Positions 25,122-34,231 of a DNA stretch of 64,000 nucleotides are shown here, one piece after another. The notes under the pieces were generated by a model. It ran no database searches, was not told the origin of the DNA, and was given only the letters and a program-made list of their open reading frames with translations. The stretch's first letter is position 1. Every line of letters starts with the position of its first letter. A program made the translations under genes and the position numbers. The stretch comes from Ructibacterium sp965146665. GTDB taxonomy: Bacteria > Bacillota > Clostridia > Monoglobales > Monoglobaceae. The stretch is from contig CBCTHE010000008.1 of the NCBI GenBank assembly GCA_965146665.1, positions 62,001 to 126,000 on the forward strand, read 5' to 3'.

Positions 25122-26671
25122 GTTTGGACGAGGCAAAGGCGCAGAGAGCTATTCGGTTCATTGAGAGCTTAAGACACACTAAGGGACGCTGGCGCGGAGT
25201 CCCTTTTGAGTTGCTTCCATGGCAGGAGAAAATTATCCGGGATTTGTTCGGTACGGTCAAGGCGAACGGCTACCGGCAATATAATACGGCATATGTGGAA
25301 ATCCCCAAGAAGATGGGAAAGTCGGAGCTTGCGGCAGGCGTGGCGCTGTACCTGACCTGCGGCGACAACGAATGGGGCGCGGAGGTCTATGGCTGTGCGT
25401 CAGACCGGCAGCAGGCCAGTATTGTATTCGATGTAGCGGTTGATATGGTTGACCAGTGTCCCGCGCTGAAGCGGCGGATCAAGCCGGTCATGTCGGTAAA
25501 GCGTCTGGTGTACCAACCGACAAACAGCTATTACCAGGTTCTCTCCAGCGAGGCGTTTACCAAGCATGGTCTGAACGTCCACGGCGTGATTTTTGACGAG
25601 CTTCATGCCCAGCCCAACCGCGACCTGTTTGACGTAATGACCAAAGGCTCCGGCGACGCCCGGACACAGCCGTTGTTCTTCCTGATCACAACGGCGGGAA
25701 CCGACCGGAACAGCATCTGCTTTGAACAGCACCAGAAGGCTGTGGATCTGCTGGAAGGCCGGAAACACGACCCCACCTTTTACCCGGTTCTATACGGCAT
25801 CAGTGAGGACGAGGACTGGTCGGATGAGCAAAACTGGTACAAGGCGAATCCATCCCTGGACGTGACTGTGGATATAGAAAAGGTGCGGGCGGCATTCCAG
25901 TCCGCGCGGGAGAACCCGGCAGAGGAGAACCTATTTCGTCAGCTACGGCTGAACCAATGGGTAAAGCAGTCCACCCGCTGGATGCAGATGGACAAATGGG
26001 ACGCCTGTGATAAACGTATTGATACAGCCGCATTGCGGGGACGGGAATGCTATGCGGGGCTTGATCTCTCCACCACCCTTGATTTGACAGCCTTTGTGCT
26101 GGTATTCCCGCCGCAGGCTGGATTTGATGAATACATTGTACTGCCGTATTTCTGGATACCAGAGGACAACCTTCATCAGCGGGTTCGGCGCGATCACGTG
26201 CCGTATGATGTGTGGCAGGCCCAGGGCGCTATTCGGACAACGGAAGGAAATGTGGTCGACTACCGCAGGATTGAAGCGGATATAAAGGAGATTGCCAGCC
26301 AGTTTGTAGTGAAAGAGATTGCCTATGACCGCTACAACGCCACCCAAATCATATTAAATCTGCAGGACGAGGGCTTGACAATGGTACCGTTTGGACAGGG
26401 CTTTAAGGACATGAGCCCGCCGACTAAGGAACTGTACACGCTGGTTCTGAAGAAACGGATCATCCATAACGGGCATCCGGTGCTGCGCTGGAACTTCGAC
26501 AACGTCTGCGTGGAGACCGATGCGGCTGAAAACATCAAGATGTCCAAAAAGCACAGCACAGAGCGGATCGACGGGGCGGTAGCAACCGCAATGGGGCTGG
26601 ACCGCGCAGTTCGGAATCAGGGCAAAACGCAGGGCAGCGTCTATGACGAGCGGGGCATTCTATGGATATAA
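25118..26671 (+). CDS. terL: Terminase large subunit
   Basis: 517 aa, TTG start overlapping the terS stop. The packaging ATPase has Walker A PKKMGKSE (residues 63-70) and Walker B GVIFDELH (about 155-162), followed by the coupling motif ITTAGTD. The C-terminal nuclease domain contains GLDLSTTLDLTAF and FVVKEIAYDRYNATQ. It belongs to the group with YmfN/HK97-like terminases. It cuts and translocates phage DNA into the prohead. Unusually, an AT-rich methyltransferase/vsr insert separates it from the portal gene. Confidence 0.93.
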   Translation: MSLDEAKAQRAIRFIESLRHTKGRWRGVPFELLPWQEKIIRDLFGTVKANGYRQYNTAYVEIPKKMGKSELAAGVALYLTCGDNEWGAEVYGCASDRQQASIVFDVAVDMVDQCPALKRRIKPVMSVKRLVYQPTNSYYQVLSSEAFTKHGLNVHGVIFDELHAQPNRDLFDVMTKGSGDARTQPLFFLITTAGTDRNSICFEQHQKAVDLLEGRKHDPTFYPVLYGISEDEDWSDEQNWYKANPSLDVTVDIEKVRAAFQSARENPAEENLFRQLRLNQWVKQSTRWMQMDKWDACDKRIDTAALRGRECYAGLDLSTTLDLTAFVLVFPPQAGFDEYIVLPYFWIPEDNLHQRVRRDHVPYDVWQAQGAIRTTEGNVVDYRRIEADIKEIASQFVVKEIAYDRYNATQIILNLQDEGLTMVPFGQGFKDMSPPTKELYTLVLKKRIIHNGHPVLRWNFDNVCVETDAAENIKMSKKHSTERIDGAVATAMGLDRAVRNQGKTQGSVYDERGILWI

Positions 26672-26797
26672 CCATATAGTCTAGTATGTGTTGACTATTT
26701 TGGTTGCATGAGATATAATATTAAATATAGTGGTAACGTGAAATAAAAGTATATCATATCCATAATGATACATTTGAAGAGAGCGAGGATAAAGCCA

Positions 26798-28825
26798 ATG
26801 CCCCAAGATGCTGCGAAAAAACAAAATATTGATAATTTCCCCGCCCCTTGGACAATGCACGAATTTTTCGCTGGTAGTGGTCTTGTCGCATATGGTCTTG
26901 AAGGAATGTTTACACCTATTTGGGCAAATGATAATAGTCCTCAAAAGGCGGCGGTCTACGAGGCAAATTTGGGGGGTGAGCATTTTCAACTTGAAGATAT
27001 CAAAAATATTAAAGGTAGTGCTTTACCATATGCACATTTGTCGTGGGCCAGTTTTCCTTGCCAAGACTTGTCTCTTGCCGGATCGTTAGGAGGTATTCAT
27101 GCATCAAGGAGCGGTTTGGTTTGGGAATGGCTAAGAGTTTTAGATGAAATGGTTGAAAAACCTAAAATTCTGCTTTTAGAAAATGTGACGGGATTATTGT
27201 CAACTAACGGAGGCAAGAACTACCGCACGTTGCATATGGCTCTTGTCGACCGAGATTTTGTATGCGGGGCTATAGTGTTGAATGCTTCTCATTTTGTGCC
27301 TCAATCCAGACCAAGAGTTTTTGTAATCGCTGTAAAACGTGGTTGTGAAATTCCAAATGAGTTAATTGGGAATGGCCCCTGTTGGCTTCACAACAAAGCG
27401 ATTGAAAAGCTGGGAGAGGCTTTGCCAGGATGGATATGGTGGAAGACTGAAAAGCCCCCCCAACGTCAGGAGACATTGCAGGATATAATTGAAAAAGATA
27501 TACCGTTTGATAAGGATAATGCTTTAACGCTTATTCCAGCACGACATCAGATGAAATTAGATCAACATGAAACTGTATATGCAACAGGATATCGTAGAAT
27601 GCGGCACGGAGTACAGCAGCTTGAATTGCGTTTTGACGGTGTAGCGGGTTGTTTACGAACACCTGAAGGAGGCAGCAGTAAACAATATGTAGTTGTAAAG
27701 AACGGCGGCGAAATTCATGCGCGACTTTTGACAGTGCGTGAAGCCGCCCGATTGATGGGAGCTCCGGATAGCTTTATTCTGCCAGGAAGCTATAACGACG
27801 GGTATAAAGCTATGGGAGATGCGGTAGCTTTGCCAGTCGCTCGTTTTATTGGAGAAAGATTTTTAACAAAGATTGCGGAGGCTGTGTATATGATTGACCC
27901 AATAGAAAAGTTGAAGGTATTTCAATCCGAAAATAATATCTATACCAAAGGTCCGTTATCGTTAGTAGTTCAATTTACTCGTTTGGTGCAAGAGAAGGAG
28001 TTCCCGTTGAACGCAGACGACTTTCGGACTAGAGGCAAAGGGCAGGTGGCTGGACTTGGCGGCGGAAATTTAAAAAAGATTTTGAAGGAGCACGGTATTA
28101 CGCAACAGCTATCTGCTGAAGGCGGGCGGACAAGTCGTGGAAGTCTGGGGTTGATGATGAAATATGTAGCTTTTCTCAATGCGTGGAATGCAGAAGAGCC
28201 TGTTGATTTTAAGATAGTTGAGAAATTTTGGGCAGAACAGGTAAGGGAATATTTCAGGAATCAGCCATTTGTGCTTACTGCTGATACTTCAAAAACCATT
28301 GGCGCTAATTTAAATGAGTTATTTGAACAGGCGAAAAAAAGGCAAAAAGAAAACCCGGGTACACAGTATCTGGGAACTCTTTTACAGCATTTAGTGGCGG
28401 CGAAACTTTCTATTATCTTACCGAAGGAGACTTTTGAAATTCACGGAGCTTCGGTAGCCGATGCGCCGACAGAGCGTAGTGGAGATTTTGTTATTAACAA
28501 TACCATTATTCATTGTACAACAATGCCCGGCGCTTTGCTTATTGAGAAGTGTAAGGCTAATTTGCGTAACGGAGACCATCCAGTTATTATTACGGTTTTC
28601 GATCGAGTACATACAGCATTAAATTTAGCAGAAGATTCCGATTTGGCTGGGCGTGTAGAAGTTTGGGATATACAGCAGTTCTTATCTTCAAATGTATATG
28701 AACACAGTTTTTTTGACGAAGCTAAACGCAATACTACGCTTTCAGATATTATTAACTGTTACAACGAGATTATTCATGAGGTCGAGAATGATCCCAGCCT
28801 ACGTATTGAGTTTGAAGCAAGGTGA
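26798..28825 (+). CDS. Cytosine-5 DNA methyltransferase fused to a DUF4928-like (probable nuclease) domain
   Basis: 675 aa. Residues about 18-365 form a complete C5 methyltransferase: FFAGSGLVAYG (I), SFPCQDLSLAG with Cys88 (IV), LLENVTG (VI), QSRPRVFVIAV (VIII), RLLTVREAARLMGAP (IX), AMGDAVALPVARF (X). The remaining 310 residues resemble DUF4928, a domain found beside C5 methyltransferases and suspected to be the restriction part, with GDFVINNTIIHCTT and LLIEKCKANL. The ATG at 26798 follows CGAGGA. Vsr is encoded 6 bases later. The pair looks like a mobile restriction-modification cassette. The nuclease role is inferred. Confidence 0.78.
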   Translation: MPQDAAKKQNIDNFPAPWTMHEFFAGSGLVAYGLEGMFTPIWANDNSPQKAAVYEANLGGEHFQLEDIKNIKGSALPYAHLSWASFPCQDLSLAGSLGGIHASRSGLVWEWLRVLDEMVEKPKILLLENVTGLLSTNGGKNYRTLHMALVDRDFVCGAIVLNASHFVPQSRPRVFVIAVKRGCEIPNELIGNGPCWLHNKAIEKLGEALPGWIWWKTEKPPQRQETLQDIIEKDIPFDKDNALTLIPARHQMKLDQHETVYATGYRRMRHGVQQLELRFDGVAGCLRTPEGGSSKQYVVVKNGGEIHARLLTVREAARLMGAPDSFILPGSYNDGYKAMGDAVALPVARFIGERFLTKIAEAVYMIDPIEKLKVFQSENNIYTKGPLSLVVQFTRLVQEKEFPLNADDFRTRGKGQVAGLGGGNLKKILKEHGITQQLSAEGGRTSRGSLGLMMKYVAFLNAWNAEEPVDFKIVEKFWAEQVREYFRNQPFVLTADTSKTIGANLNELFEQAKKRQKENPGTQYLGTLLQHLVAAKLSIILPKETFEIHGASVADAPTERSGDFVINNTIIHCTTMPGALLIEKCKANLRNGDHPVIITVFDRVHTALNLAEDSDLAGRVEVWDIQQFLSSNVYEHSFFDEAKRNTTLSDIINCYNEIIHEVENDPSLRIEFEAR

Positions 28826-28831
28826 TAAATT

Positions 28832-29245
28832 GTGGCAGATGTTTTCGAAGTTGAAAAACGGTCCGAAATTATGCGACGAGTTAAATCAAAGAATAATAGA
28901 TCAACAGAACTCAGATTGATTGAAATATTTAAAAAGAATGGTATTACTGGTTGGCGAAGAAATTATGCAGTAAAGGGACATCCAGATTTTGTGTTTTTGA
29001 ACAAAAGAATAGCTGTGTTTGTAGACGGTTGCTTTTGGCATGGACATGATTGCCGTAATACACGCCCCTCAGATAATCAGGATTATTGGCAAAAGAAACG
29101 GGAACATAATATTAAGCATGACAAAGAGGTAACAGCTATGTTTGAAAAAAGAAATTGGCGGGTGCTTCGGATTTGGGAGTGCGAATTAAAGAAAAAGAAT
29201 GAAGTATTCCTGATTAATAAACTATGTACCATGCTTCGCCAATGA
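28832..29245 (+). CDS. vsr: Very short patch repair endonuclease (Vsr)
   Basis: 137 aa, GTG start. The Vsr fold is marked by RSEIMRRVKSKNN at the N-terminus, GHPDFVF (Asp52 as metal ligand) and VFVDGCFWHGHDC (residues 62-74) with the catalytic histidines, then WQKKREHNIKHDKEV. Vsr nicks T:G mismatches that arise when 5-methylcytosine deaminates, so it normally partners a C5 methyltransferase, here the gene directly upstream. AT-rich codon use matches that gene, not the phage. The fit with host-type very short patch repair enzymes is strong. Confidence 0.9.
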   Translation: MADVFEVEKRSEIMRRVKSKNNRSTELRLIEIFKKNGITGWRRNYAVKGHPDFVFLNKRIAVFVDGCFWHGHDCRNTRPSDNQDYWQKKREHNIKHDKEVTAMFEKRNWRVLRIWECELKKKNEVFLINKLCTMLRQ

Positions 29246-29275
29246 TACATAGATTAATTTGTCTTACAGAACCAA

Positions 29276-29299
29276 GCGTCTCGGAAGAGGCGCTTTTTG
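29276..29299 (+). terminator. Terminator between vsr and portal
   Basis: AGCGTCTC (29276-29283) pairs with GAGGCGCT (29288-29295), loop GGAA, then TTTTT. It sits at the right edge of the AT-rich insert, 25 bases before the portal gene. Confidence 0.75.
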
Positions 29300-29323
29300 T
29301 TTGTCCATTTTTAGGAGGATAAA

Positions 29324-30571
29324 ATGAAACTGCCGAGAATATTCACGAGATCAAGAGACAAGCCGAAGAACTATCAGGGCGACCGTGTCGGCGGCGGGTG
29401 GTTCTTCCCGTTTGGCCGCACGACTGCGGGGAAATCCGTGACTGAGCGGTCGGCAATGCAGCTGACGACGGTCTATGCCTGTGTCCGGATCATAGCGGAG
29501 ACCATCGCCAGCCTGCCGCTGCACACCTATCAATACACGCCAAACGGCAAGGAGAAGATTCCGGAGCATCCGCTGTACTTCATCCTTCACGACGAACCGA
29601 ATCCAGAGATGACTTCCTTTGTCTTCCGCGAGACGACGGCAAGCCATCTTTTGCTTTGGGGGAATGCTTACGCCCAAATTATCCGCAACGGCAAAGGCGA
29701 GGTGACGGCGCTGTACCCGATGCTGCCAAACCGGATGCAGGTCGACCGGGGCAAAGACAGCCGCATCTATTACACATATAACTCTGACACTCAGGGGCAG
29801 GTGGTGCTTACAGCGCAGGAGGTTTTGCACATCCCCGGCCTGGGCTTTGACGGCCTGCTGGGGTATTCCCCGATTGCGATGGCAAAGAACGCGATTGGGA
29901 TGAGCATGGCCGCGGACGAATACGGCGCCCGGTTCTTCAGCAACTCCGGCACACCCTCCGGAATCCTGGAGTATCCGGGGGCTCTGAAGGATCCAAAGAA
30001 GGTGCGGGACGCCTGGCGGGAAGCATACAGCGGAAGCAGCCATGCGCATCAGGTGGCTGTGCTCGAAGAGGGGATGCACTTCAAACCGATCACAATCCCG
30101 CCGAATACCGCACAGTTTCTGGAGACCCGGAAGTTTCAGGTCAACGAAATCTGCCGTATCTTCCGGGTGCCGCCGCACATGGTGGCGGACTTGGACAAAT
30201 CCAGCTTTAACAACATAGAACAGCAGTCGCTTGACTTTGTGGTGAACACCATCCGGCCCTGGCTGGTGCGGATAGAACAGAGCATGGCGCAGAAGCTCCT
30301 GCTTCCGGACGAAAAGGGCAGGGTGTTTATGAAGTTCAATGTAGACGGCCTGCTCCGGGGGGACTTCCAAAGCCGTATGAACGGTTATGCCATAGGCCGC
30401 CAGAACGGCTGGTACAGCAGCAACGATATCCGGGAACTGGAGGATATGAACCGGATACCCGCCGAGGAAGGCGGCGACCGGTACTTGTGCAACGGCAACA
30501 TGGTCGACCTGGCACACGCGGGAACCTGGGCCGAGCAAACGAATGAAACAATAGCTCCCGCAAAGCCGTGA
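29324..30571 (+). CDS. HK97-family portal protein
   Basis: 415 aa, ATG after AGGAGG. The pattern VYACVRIIAETIASLPLH, then HPLYFILHDEPNPEMT and GLLGYSPIAMAKNAIGMSM, is typical of HK97 portals (Phage_portal, siphovirus-type). The dodecameric portal forms the DNA entry channel and connects head with tail. Length fits the family. The stop codon lies in the loop of an 11-bp hairpin. Confidence 0.93.
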   Translation: MKLPRIFTRSRDKPKNYQGDRVGGGWFFPFGRTTAGKSVTERSAMQLTTVYACVRIIAETIASLPLHTYQYTPNGKEKIPEHPLYFILHDEPNPEMTSFVFRETTASHLLLWGNAYAQIIRNGKGEVTALYPMLPNRMQVDRGKDSRIYYTYNSDTQGQVVLTAQEVLHIPGLGFDGLLGYSPIAMAKNAIGMSMAADEYGARFFSNSGTPSGILEYPGALKDPKKVRDAWREAYSGSSHAHQVAVLEEGMHFKPITIPPNTAQFLETRKFQVNEICRIFRVPPHMVADLDKSSFNNIEQQSLDFVVNTIRPWLVRIEQSMAQKLLLPDEKGRVFMKFNVDGLLRGDFQSRMNGYAIGRQNGWYSSNDIRELEDMNRIPAEEGGDRYLCNGNMVDLAHAGTWAEQTNETIAPAKP

Positions 30572-30582
30572 GGCTTTGCGGG
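30557..30582 (+). promoter_or_regulatory. 11-bp hairpin over the portal stop codon
   Basis: Arms 30557-30567 and 30572-30582 pair perfectly, with GTGA as loop; the portal stop TGA is bases 30569-30571. No T-tract follows. It could adjust portal versus protease expression. Confidence 0.55.
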
Positions 30583-30635
30583 AAGGAGGAGCGGCGGCAA
30601 AACAAAGTCTGCCGCGGCGAGGAGGTGAAACAGAT

Positions 30636-31367
30636 ATGAATCAATTTTGGGTATTCAATCAGATACAGAATCAAGAGACAGGAGAAACCGAGAACATCCT
30701 GATACTGGACGGCGTGATTGCGGAAGAAAGCTGGTACGGTGACGAGGTAACCCCGCAGCTGTTTGAGGCTGATCTGAAGAGGTGCAGGGGTGATATTACG
30801 GTATACATTAACTCGCCGGGCGGGGACGTGTTTGCCGCGGCGCAGATCTATACGGCGCTGAAAGAACACAGCGGCAGTATCCATGTCAAAATCAACGGTA
30901 CGGCGGCCTCTGCCGCGTCTGTGATCGCCATGTCTGGAGATCTGATAGAGATGTCGCCCCCGGCCATGATGATGATCCATAACCCGTCGTTGATGCTGTA
31001 TGGTGAGGCCAGGGAGCTGGCACAGGGGATTGAGTTCTTAAACGAGGTGAAGGAGTCCATCATCAACGCCTATCAGTTAAAATCCGGACTGTCCCGTAAC
31101 CGGCTGTCCAAGATGATGGACGCGGAGACGTGGTTGAACGCACGGTCAGCAATTGAGTACGGCTTCTGTGACCGGATGCTGTACAGCGGCGATCAGACGG
31201 AGCCTGGAACCAGCATGACATTTAACAAACAGACCCTGCTCACAAACACCATTGCGAAAATGCGGCGGTGTCTGCAGCCGATTCCAAAGCCTGAAGAACA
31301 GCCTGCCGGCGAATCCGCCGAGCATCTAAATAAACGCCTAGAGCTATTGAAGGAGGTAACAAGATGA
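30636..31367 (+). CDS. ClpP-like prohead maturation protease
   Basis: 243 aa. The ATG at 30636 follows GGAGGTGA. ClpP-fold signatures are VYINSPGGDVFAA, then GTAASAASVIAMSG with nucleophile Ser92, and MMIHNPS with His115. Such proteases replace the S49/U35 type in many phages and cut the capsid protein scaffold domain during head maturation. The position between portal and capsid genes is usual. Stop overlaps the capsid start by four bases. The C-terminal ~40 residues are hydrophilic and variable. Confidence 0.92.
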   Translation: MNQFWVFNQIQNQETGETENILILDGVIAEESWYGDEVTPQLFEADLKRCRGDITVYINSPGGDVFAAAQIYTALKEHSGSIHVKINGTAASAASVIAMSGDLIEMSPPAMMMIHNPSLMLYGEARELAQGIEFLNEVKESIINAYQLKSGLSRNRLSKMMDAETWLNARSAIEYGFCDRMLYSGDQTEPGTSMTFNKQTLLTNTIAKMRRCLQPIPKPEEQPAGESAEHLNKRLELLKEVTR

Positions 31368-32545
31368 ACACTGTATTAGAACTGCGTCAAAAACGGGCAA
31401 TCCTGTGGGAGCAGGCAAAGAATTTTCTGGATGAGGTGCCGAGGACGGACGGTATCCTATCCGCGGACGATACCGCCGCCTATGAGAAAATGGAACGCGA
31501 CATCGTTGCGCTTGGAAAGGAAATTGACATTCAGGAACGGCGGGAAGAACTGGAGAAGCAGCTGAACGCGCCGGTCAACACCCCGATTACCAATCCGGTT
31601 CAGCATCCGGAGCCGGAAAAGACAGGCCGCGCCAGCGCGGAATACAAAAAATCCTTCTGGTCGGCTATGCGGAACAAGCGAAGCTGCGAGGTCCAGAATG
31701 CGTTGGAGGCCGGCGAAGATTCCGAGGGCGGGTATCTGGTGCCGGAGGAGTTCGAGGCCACGCTCATTGACAAGCTGACGGAAGAGAACGTGATCCGGAC
31801 GCTGGCGACCATCATCCCCAGCTCCGGCGACAAGAAGATTCCCGTGGTCGCATCCCACGGCGCCGCGTCCTGGACTGACGAGGAAGCGGATTACGCAGAG
31901 AGCGACGATACGTTTGGAAATATCCTGCTGGGCAGCCATAAGCTGACCACTATCATCAAGATTTCCGAGGAGCTGCTGAACGACGCGGCCTTCAACATGG
32001 AGTCGTACATCGCCGCGGAATTCGCGCGGAGAATGGCGGCGGCTGAAGAGGCGGCGTTTCTTGCCGGGGACGGCAGCGGGAAGCCGACTGGGCTTCTGAA
32101 TATGGGAGAGACGGGGGTAACCTCTGCGGCGGCCGCGGCATTGACCTCGGATGAGCTGATTGACCTCTACCACAGTCTCCGAACCCCCTACCGGCAGAAG
32201 GCGGTGTTTATCACCAATGACAACACGGTCAAAGCCATCCGGAAGCTCAAGGACGGCACAGGCCAGTACATGTGGCAGCCGGGACTGCAGGCCGGACAGC
32301 CGGACACCCTGCTCAACCGTCCGCTGATTACCTCGGCGTTTATGCCGGAGTTCGCGGCCGGAAACAAGGTGATGGCCTTTGGGGACCTGTCGTATTACTG
32401 GATTGCGGACCGTCAGGGCCGGAGCTTCCAGCGGCTGAACGAGCTGTTTGCCAAGAACGGCCAGGTGGGGTTCCGGACCTTCCAGCGGGTTGACGGGAAG
32501 CTGACGCTTGCAGAGGCGGTCAAGGCGCTGGAGATGAAGGCCTAG
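31364..32545 (+). CDS. HK97-family major capsid protein
   Basis: 393 aa. Residues 1-110 form a charged helical delta/scaffold domain (LRQKRAILWEQAKNFL, EIDIQERREELEKQL) that the ClpP-like protease probably removes. The shell domain begins near AGEDSEGGYLVPEEF and continues with ISEELLNDAAFNMESYIAAEFARRMAAAEEAAFLAGDGSG, a highly typical HK97-fold spine region. The end has GQVGFRTFQRVDGKLTLAEAVKAL. Start ATG overlaps the protease stop. Confidence 0.93.
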   Translation: MNTVLELRQKRAILWEQAKNFLDEVPRTDGILSADDTAAYEKMERDIVALGKEIDIQERREELEKQLNAPVNTPITNPVQHPEPEKTGRASAEYKKSFWSAMRNKRSCEVQNALEAGEDSEGGYLVPEEFEATLIDKLTEENVIRTLATIIPSSGDKKIPVVASHGAASWTDEEADYAESDDTFGNILLGSHKLTTIIKISEELLNDAAFNMESYIAAEFARRMAAAEEAAFLAGDGSGKPTGLLNMGETGVTSAAAAALTSDELIDLYHSLRTPYRQKAVFITNDNTVKAIRKLKDGTGQYMWQPGLQAGQPDTLLNRPLITSAFMPEFAAGNKVMAFGDLSYYWIADRQGRSFQRLNELFAKNGQVGFRTFQRVDGKLTLAEAVKALEMKA

Positions 32546-32557
32546 AGGTGATTTTAC

Positions 32558-32719
32558 ATGAAAATACAGATATTGACGTCATGCAGCGGCATGGCTTTTT
32601 CCTTTTATGAGGGGGAAGTCGTGGAAGTCCCGGCTGTGCTGGGCAAGGATCTGGTGACGGCGGGCTTGGCGCGGGAGGTCAAGACCGGCCGGACAAAGAC
32701 AGGTGAGCCGGGTGAATAG
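32558..32719 (+). CDS. Small protein after the capsid gene, 53 aa
   Basis: 53 aa, ATG 12 bases after the capsid stop, behind AGAGGTGA. It starts MKIQILTSCSGMAFSFYEGE and has an acidic/hydrophobic core VVEVPAVLGKDLVTAGLA, a pattern of small head proteins with an SH3-like strand arrangement. It overlaps the next gene. Function unknown; perhaps capsid decoration. Confidence 0.6.
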   Translation: MKIQILTSCSGMAFSFYEGEVVEVPAVLGKDLVTAGLAREVKTGRTKTGEPGE

Positions 32720-32981
32720 CTTGACATTGGAAGAAATCAAACAGTTTCTGCGTCTGGATACAGACGCGGAGGACAGCTTCCTGCAGATACTTTTGCTCCT
32801 GGCGGCGGAGATGTGTGTAAACTATACCCGTCAGGAGCTGCCTGACCCGCTTCCGGAGAGCTGCCGGCAGGCCATGCTGGTCATCATCGGCTACTTCTTT
32901 GAGAACCGGAACGGAACCAAGGACGGCTTGCCGGTGATTGTCCGGACGCTGCTTGACCCATACAGGCTCCCAAAGTTTTGA
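32703..32981 (+). CDS. Head-tail connector (gp6-like)
   Basis: 92 aa, helical throughout: LTLEEIKQFLRLD, FLQILLLLAAEMCVNYT, then ILDPY-like end (RTLLDPYRLPKF). This is the usual pattern of gp6/YqbG-type connector proteins that bind below the portal. The GTG at 32703 or 32712 could be the start; both are close to a weak ribosome binding site. Overlaps the previous and next genes by a few bases. Confidence 0.82.
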   Translation: MSRVNSLTLEEIKQFLRLDTDAEDSFLQILLLLAAEMCVNYTRQELPDPLPESCRQAMLVIIGYFFENRNGTKDGLPVIVRTLLDPYRLPKF

Positions 32982-32995
32982 AGGAGGGAATGTCA

Positions 32996-33334
32996 ATGGA
33001 GTTTTCAAAACTGCGGCACAGGATTACATTCCTAAAACCAGACGGTGAGGAAACCAATTCCATGGGTGAGCTGGTTCCGGTCTATACACCGCTCCGGACA
33101 GTCTGGGCGAATGTCTCGCCCATGAACGGCAGGGAATATGCGGAAGCCCAGAAAATCCGGGCCGAAACAACCTACAACATCACCACCCGGTACTGGCCGG
33201 ACATCACCACTGAGATGCGGATCAGCTTTCAAGGGCGTGTATTTGAGATTGTATCCGTCCTGCATCTGGGCTCTCTGCAGGAACAGCTGAAAATCATAGC
33301 GACGGAGGCCGACAGAAATGGCAAAGACGGTTGA
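32996..33334 (+). CDS. Head-tail adaptor (head closure) protein
   Basis: 112 aa. The ATG at 32996 lies 8 bases after AAGGAGGG, better placed than the earlier TTG at 32978 or ATG at 32990. Beta-rich protein with LRHRITFLKP at the N-terminus and ERTVWANVSP-like core (LRTVWANVSPMNGREY), fitting the SPP1 gp16/HK97 gp7-type head closure family. It seals the portal opening after packaging. Confidence 0.85.
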   Translation: MEFSKLRHRITFLKPDGEETNSMGELVPVYTPLRTVWANVSPMNGREYAEAQKIRAETTYNITTRYWPDITTEMRISFQGRVFEIVSVLHLGSLQEQLKIIATEADRNGKDG

Positions 33335-33785
33335 TGTGTTTGGGTTTGATGAGCTGGAAAAAGCCTTCAAGCGTATAGAGCAGCGGTACCCCAACCAGGC
33401 GGACGCCATGCTGATGGCCCAAGGCCAGGCAGTCAATAAACGGACCAAAGCCCTATCGCCCGTCCGGACGAAGAAACTTAGAAATTCCTGGCGGCTGAAG
33501 AAGGTGAAGGTGTACCGGGGCGGCAAGGTCCGGGTGGTAAGAATCCAGTCCGGCGCCCCGCACACGCACCTGATTGAACTCGGTCACGAGATCATCCGCG
33601 GCGGCAGAACCCGCGAACGGGGGCGGAGCCTGAACCGTGTGCAGAGGTCGGCGCGGGGTATCAAGTCGGGCGGCCGCGTCCAGGGAGTATATATGCTGCA
33701 AAAATCAATGACCGAAGCTGGAATCCGGTTTGAACAGGACGCAAAAAAGCTGCTTGACAGGCTCACGAAAGAGGTACAGGTATGA
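33318..33785 (+). CDS. HK97 gp10-family tail completion protein
   Basis: 155 aa. GFDELEKAFKRIEQRYPNQA at the N-terminus, TKALSPVRTKKLRNSWR and the conserved APHTHLIELGH are typical of the HK97 gp10/YqbI family. It is a neck or tail-completion protein that joins the tail to the head. Very basic middle part (KKVKVYRGGKVRVVRIQ). Overlaps both neighbours by a few bases. Confidence 0.9.
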   Translation: MAKTVDVFGFDELEKAFKRIEQRYPNQADAMLMAQGQAVNKRTKALSPVRTKKLRNSWRLKKVKVYRGGKVRVVRIQSGAPHTHLIELGHEIIRGGRTRERGRSLNRVQRSARGIKSGGRVQGVYMLQKSMTEAGIRFEQDAKKLLDRLTKEVQV

Positions 33786-34231
33786 TAAACGAAAAGATGG
33801 TAAAGACGAGGATTGCTGAGATTTTGATGGAGAACGATTATCCAGTCATCGCGCAGGATGTCAAAGAGGGCTTTGATAAACCGGCAGTGTTCGTCAATGT
33901 ATATCCGGCCGCGGTCTCCCTGCTTTCTGTGGATTTGGAGCAGGTGACCGATCAGGTGGAAATCAAATATATCAGCAAAACAGAGACCGTGGAAGAATGC
34001 GTCAATGCGGCTGAAGAGCTGCGGCGCATTTTTTTGTATAAAACGCTTTGCGTCAAGGATCGGAAGCTGACTGTCCAGGAGATAGAGTTCGACATCGAAA
34101 ACAATATCCTCTATTGCTCCTTTGAGGTGACATACATGCAGGGAACGCCTGTGGAAATTGACGCGGACGATACCATTGAGACTTTGGAAATGGGAGGTGA
34201 AAGTTATGGGATTACCCCAAGTGTTGATTGA
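33782..34231 (+). CDS. Phage tail terminator family protein
   Basis: 149 aa. MVKTRIAEILMENDYPVI, KPAVFVNVYPAA, then EECVNAAEELRRIF fits the tail terminator family of myoviruses related to PBSX (YqbJ-like position). It should cap the tail tube and sheath and fix the tail length. It overlaps the sheath gene start by 26 bases. Confidence 0.82.
   Translation: MINEKMVKTRIAEILMENDYPVIAQDVKEGFDKPAVFVNVYPAAVSLLSVDLEQVTDQVEIKYISKTETVEECVNAAEELRRIFLYKTLCVKDRKLTVQEIEFDIENNILYCSFEVTYMQGTPVEIDADDTIETLEMGGESYGITPSVD

Noticed and set aside
29351..30538. 395-codon open frame on the minus strand opposite the portal gene
   Set aside because: It mirrors the codon structure of the portal gene in GC-rich DNA, has no ribosome binding site and no family similarity.
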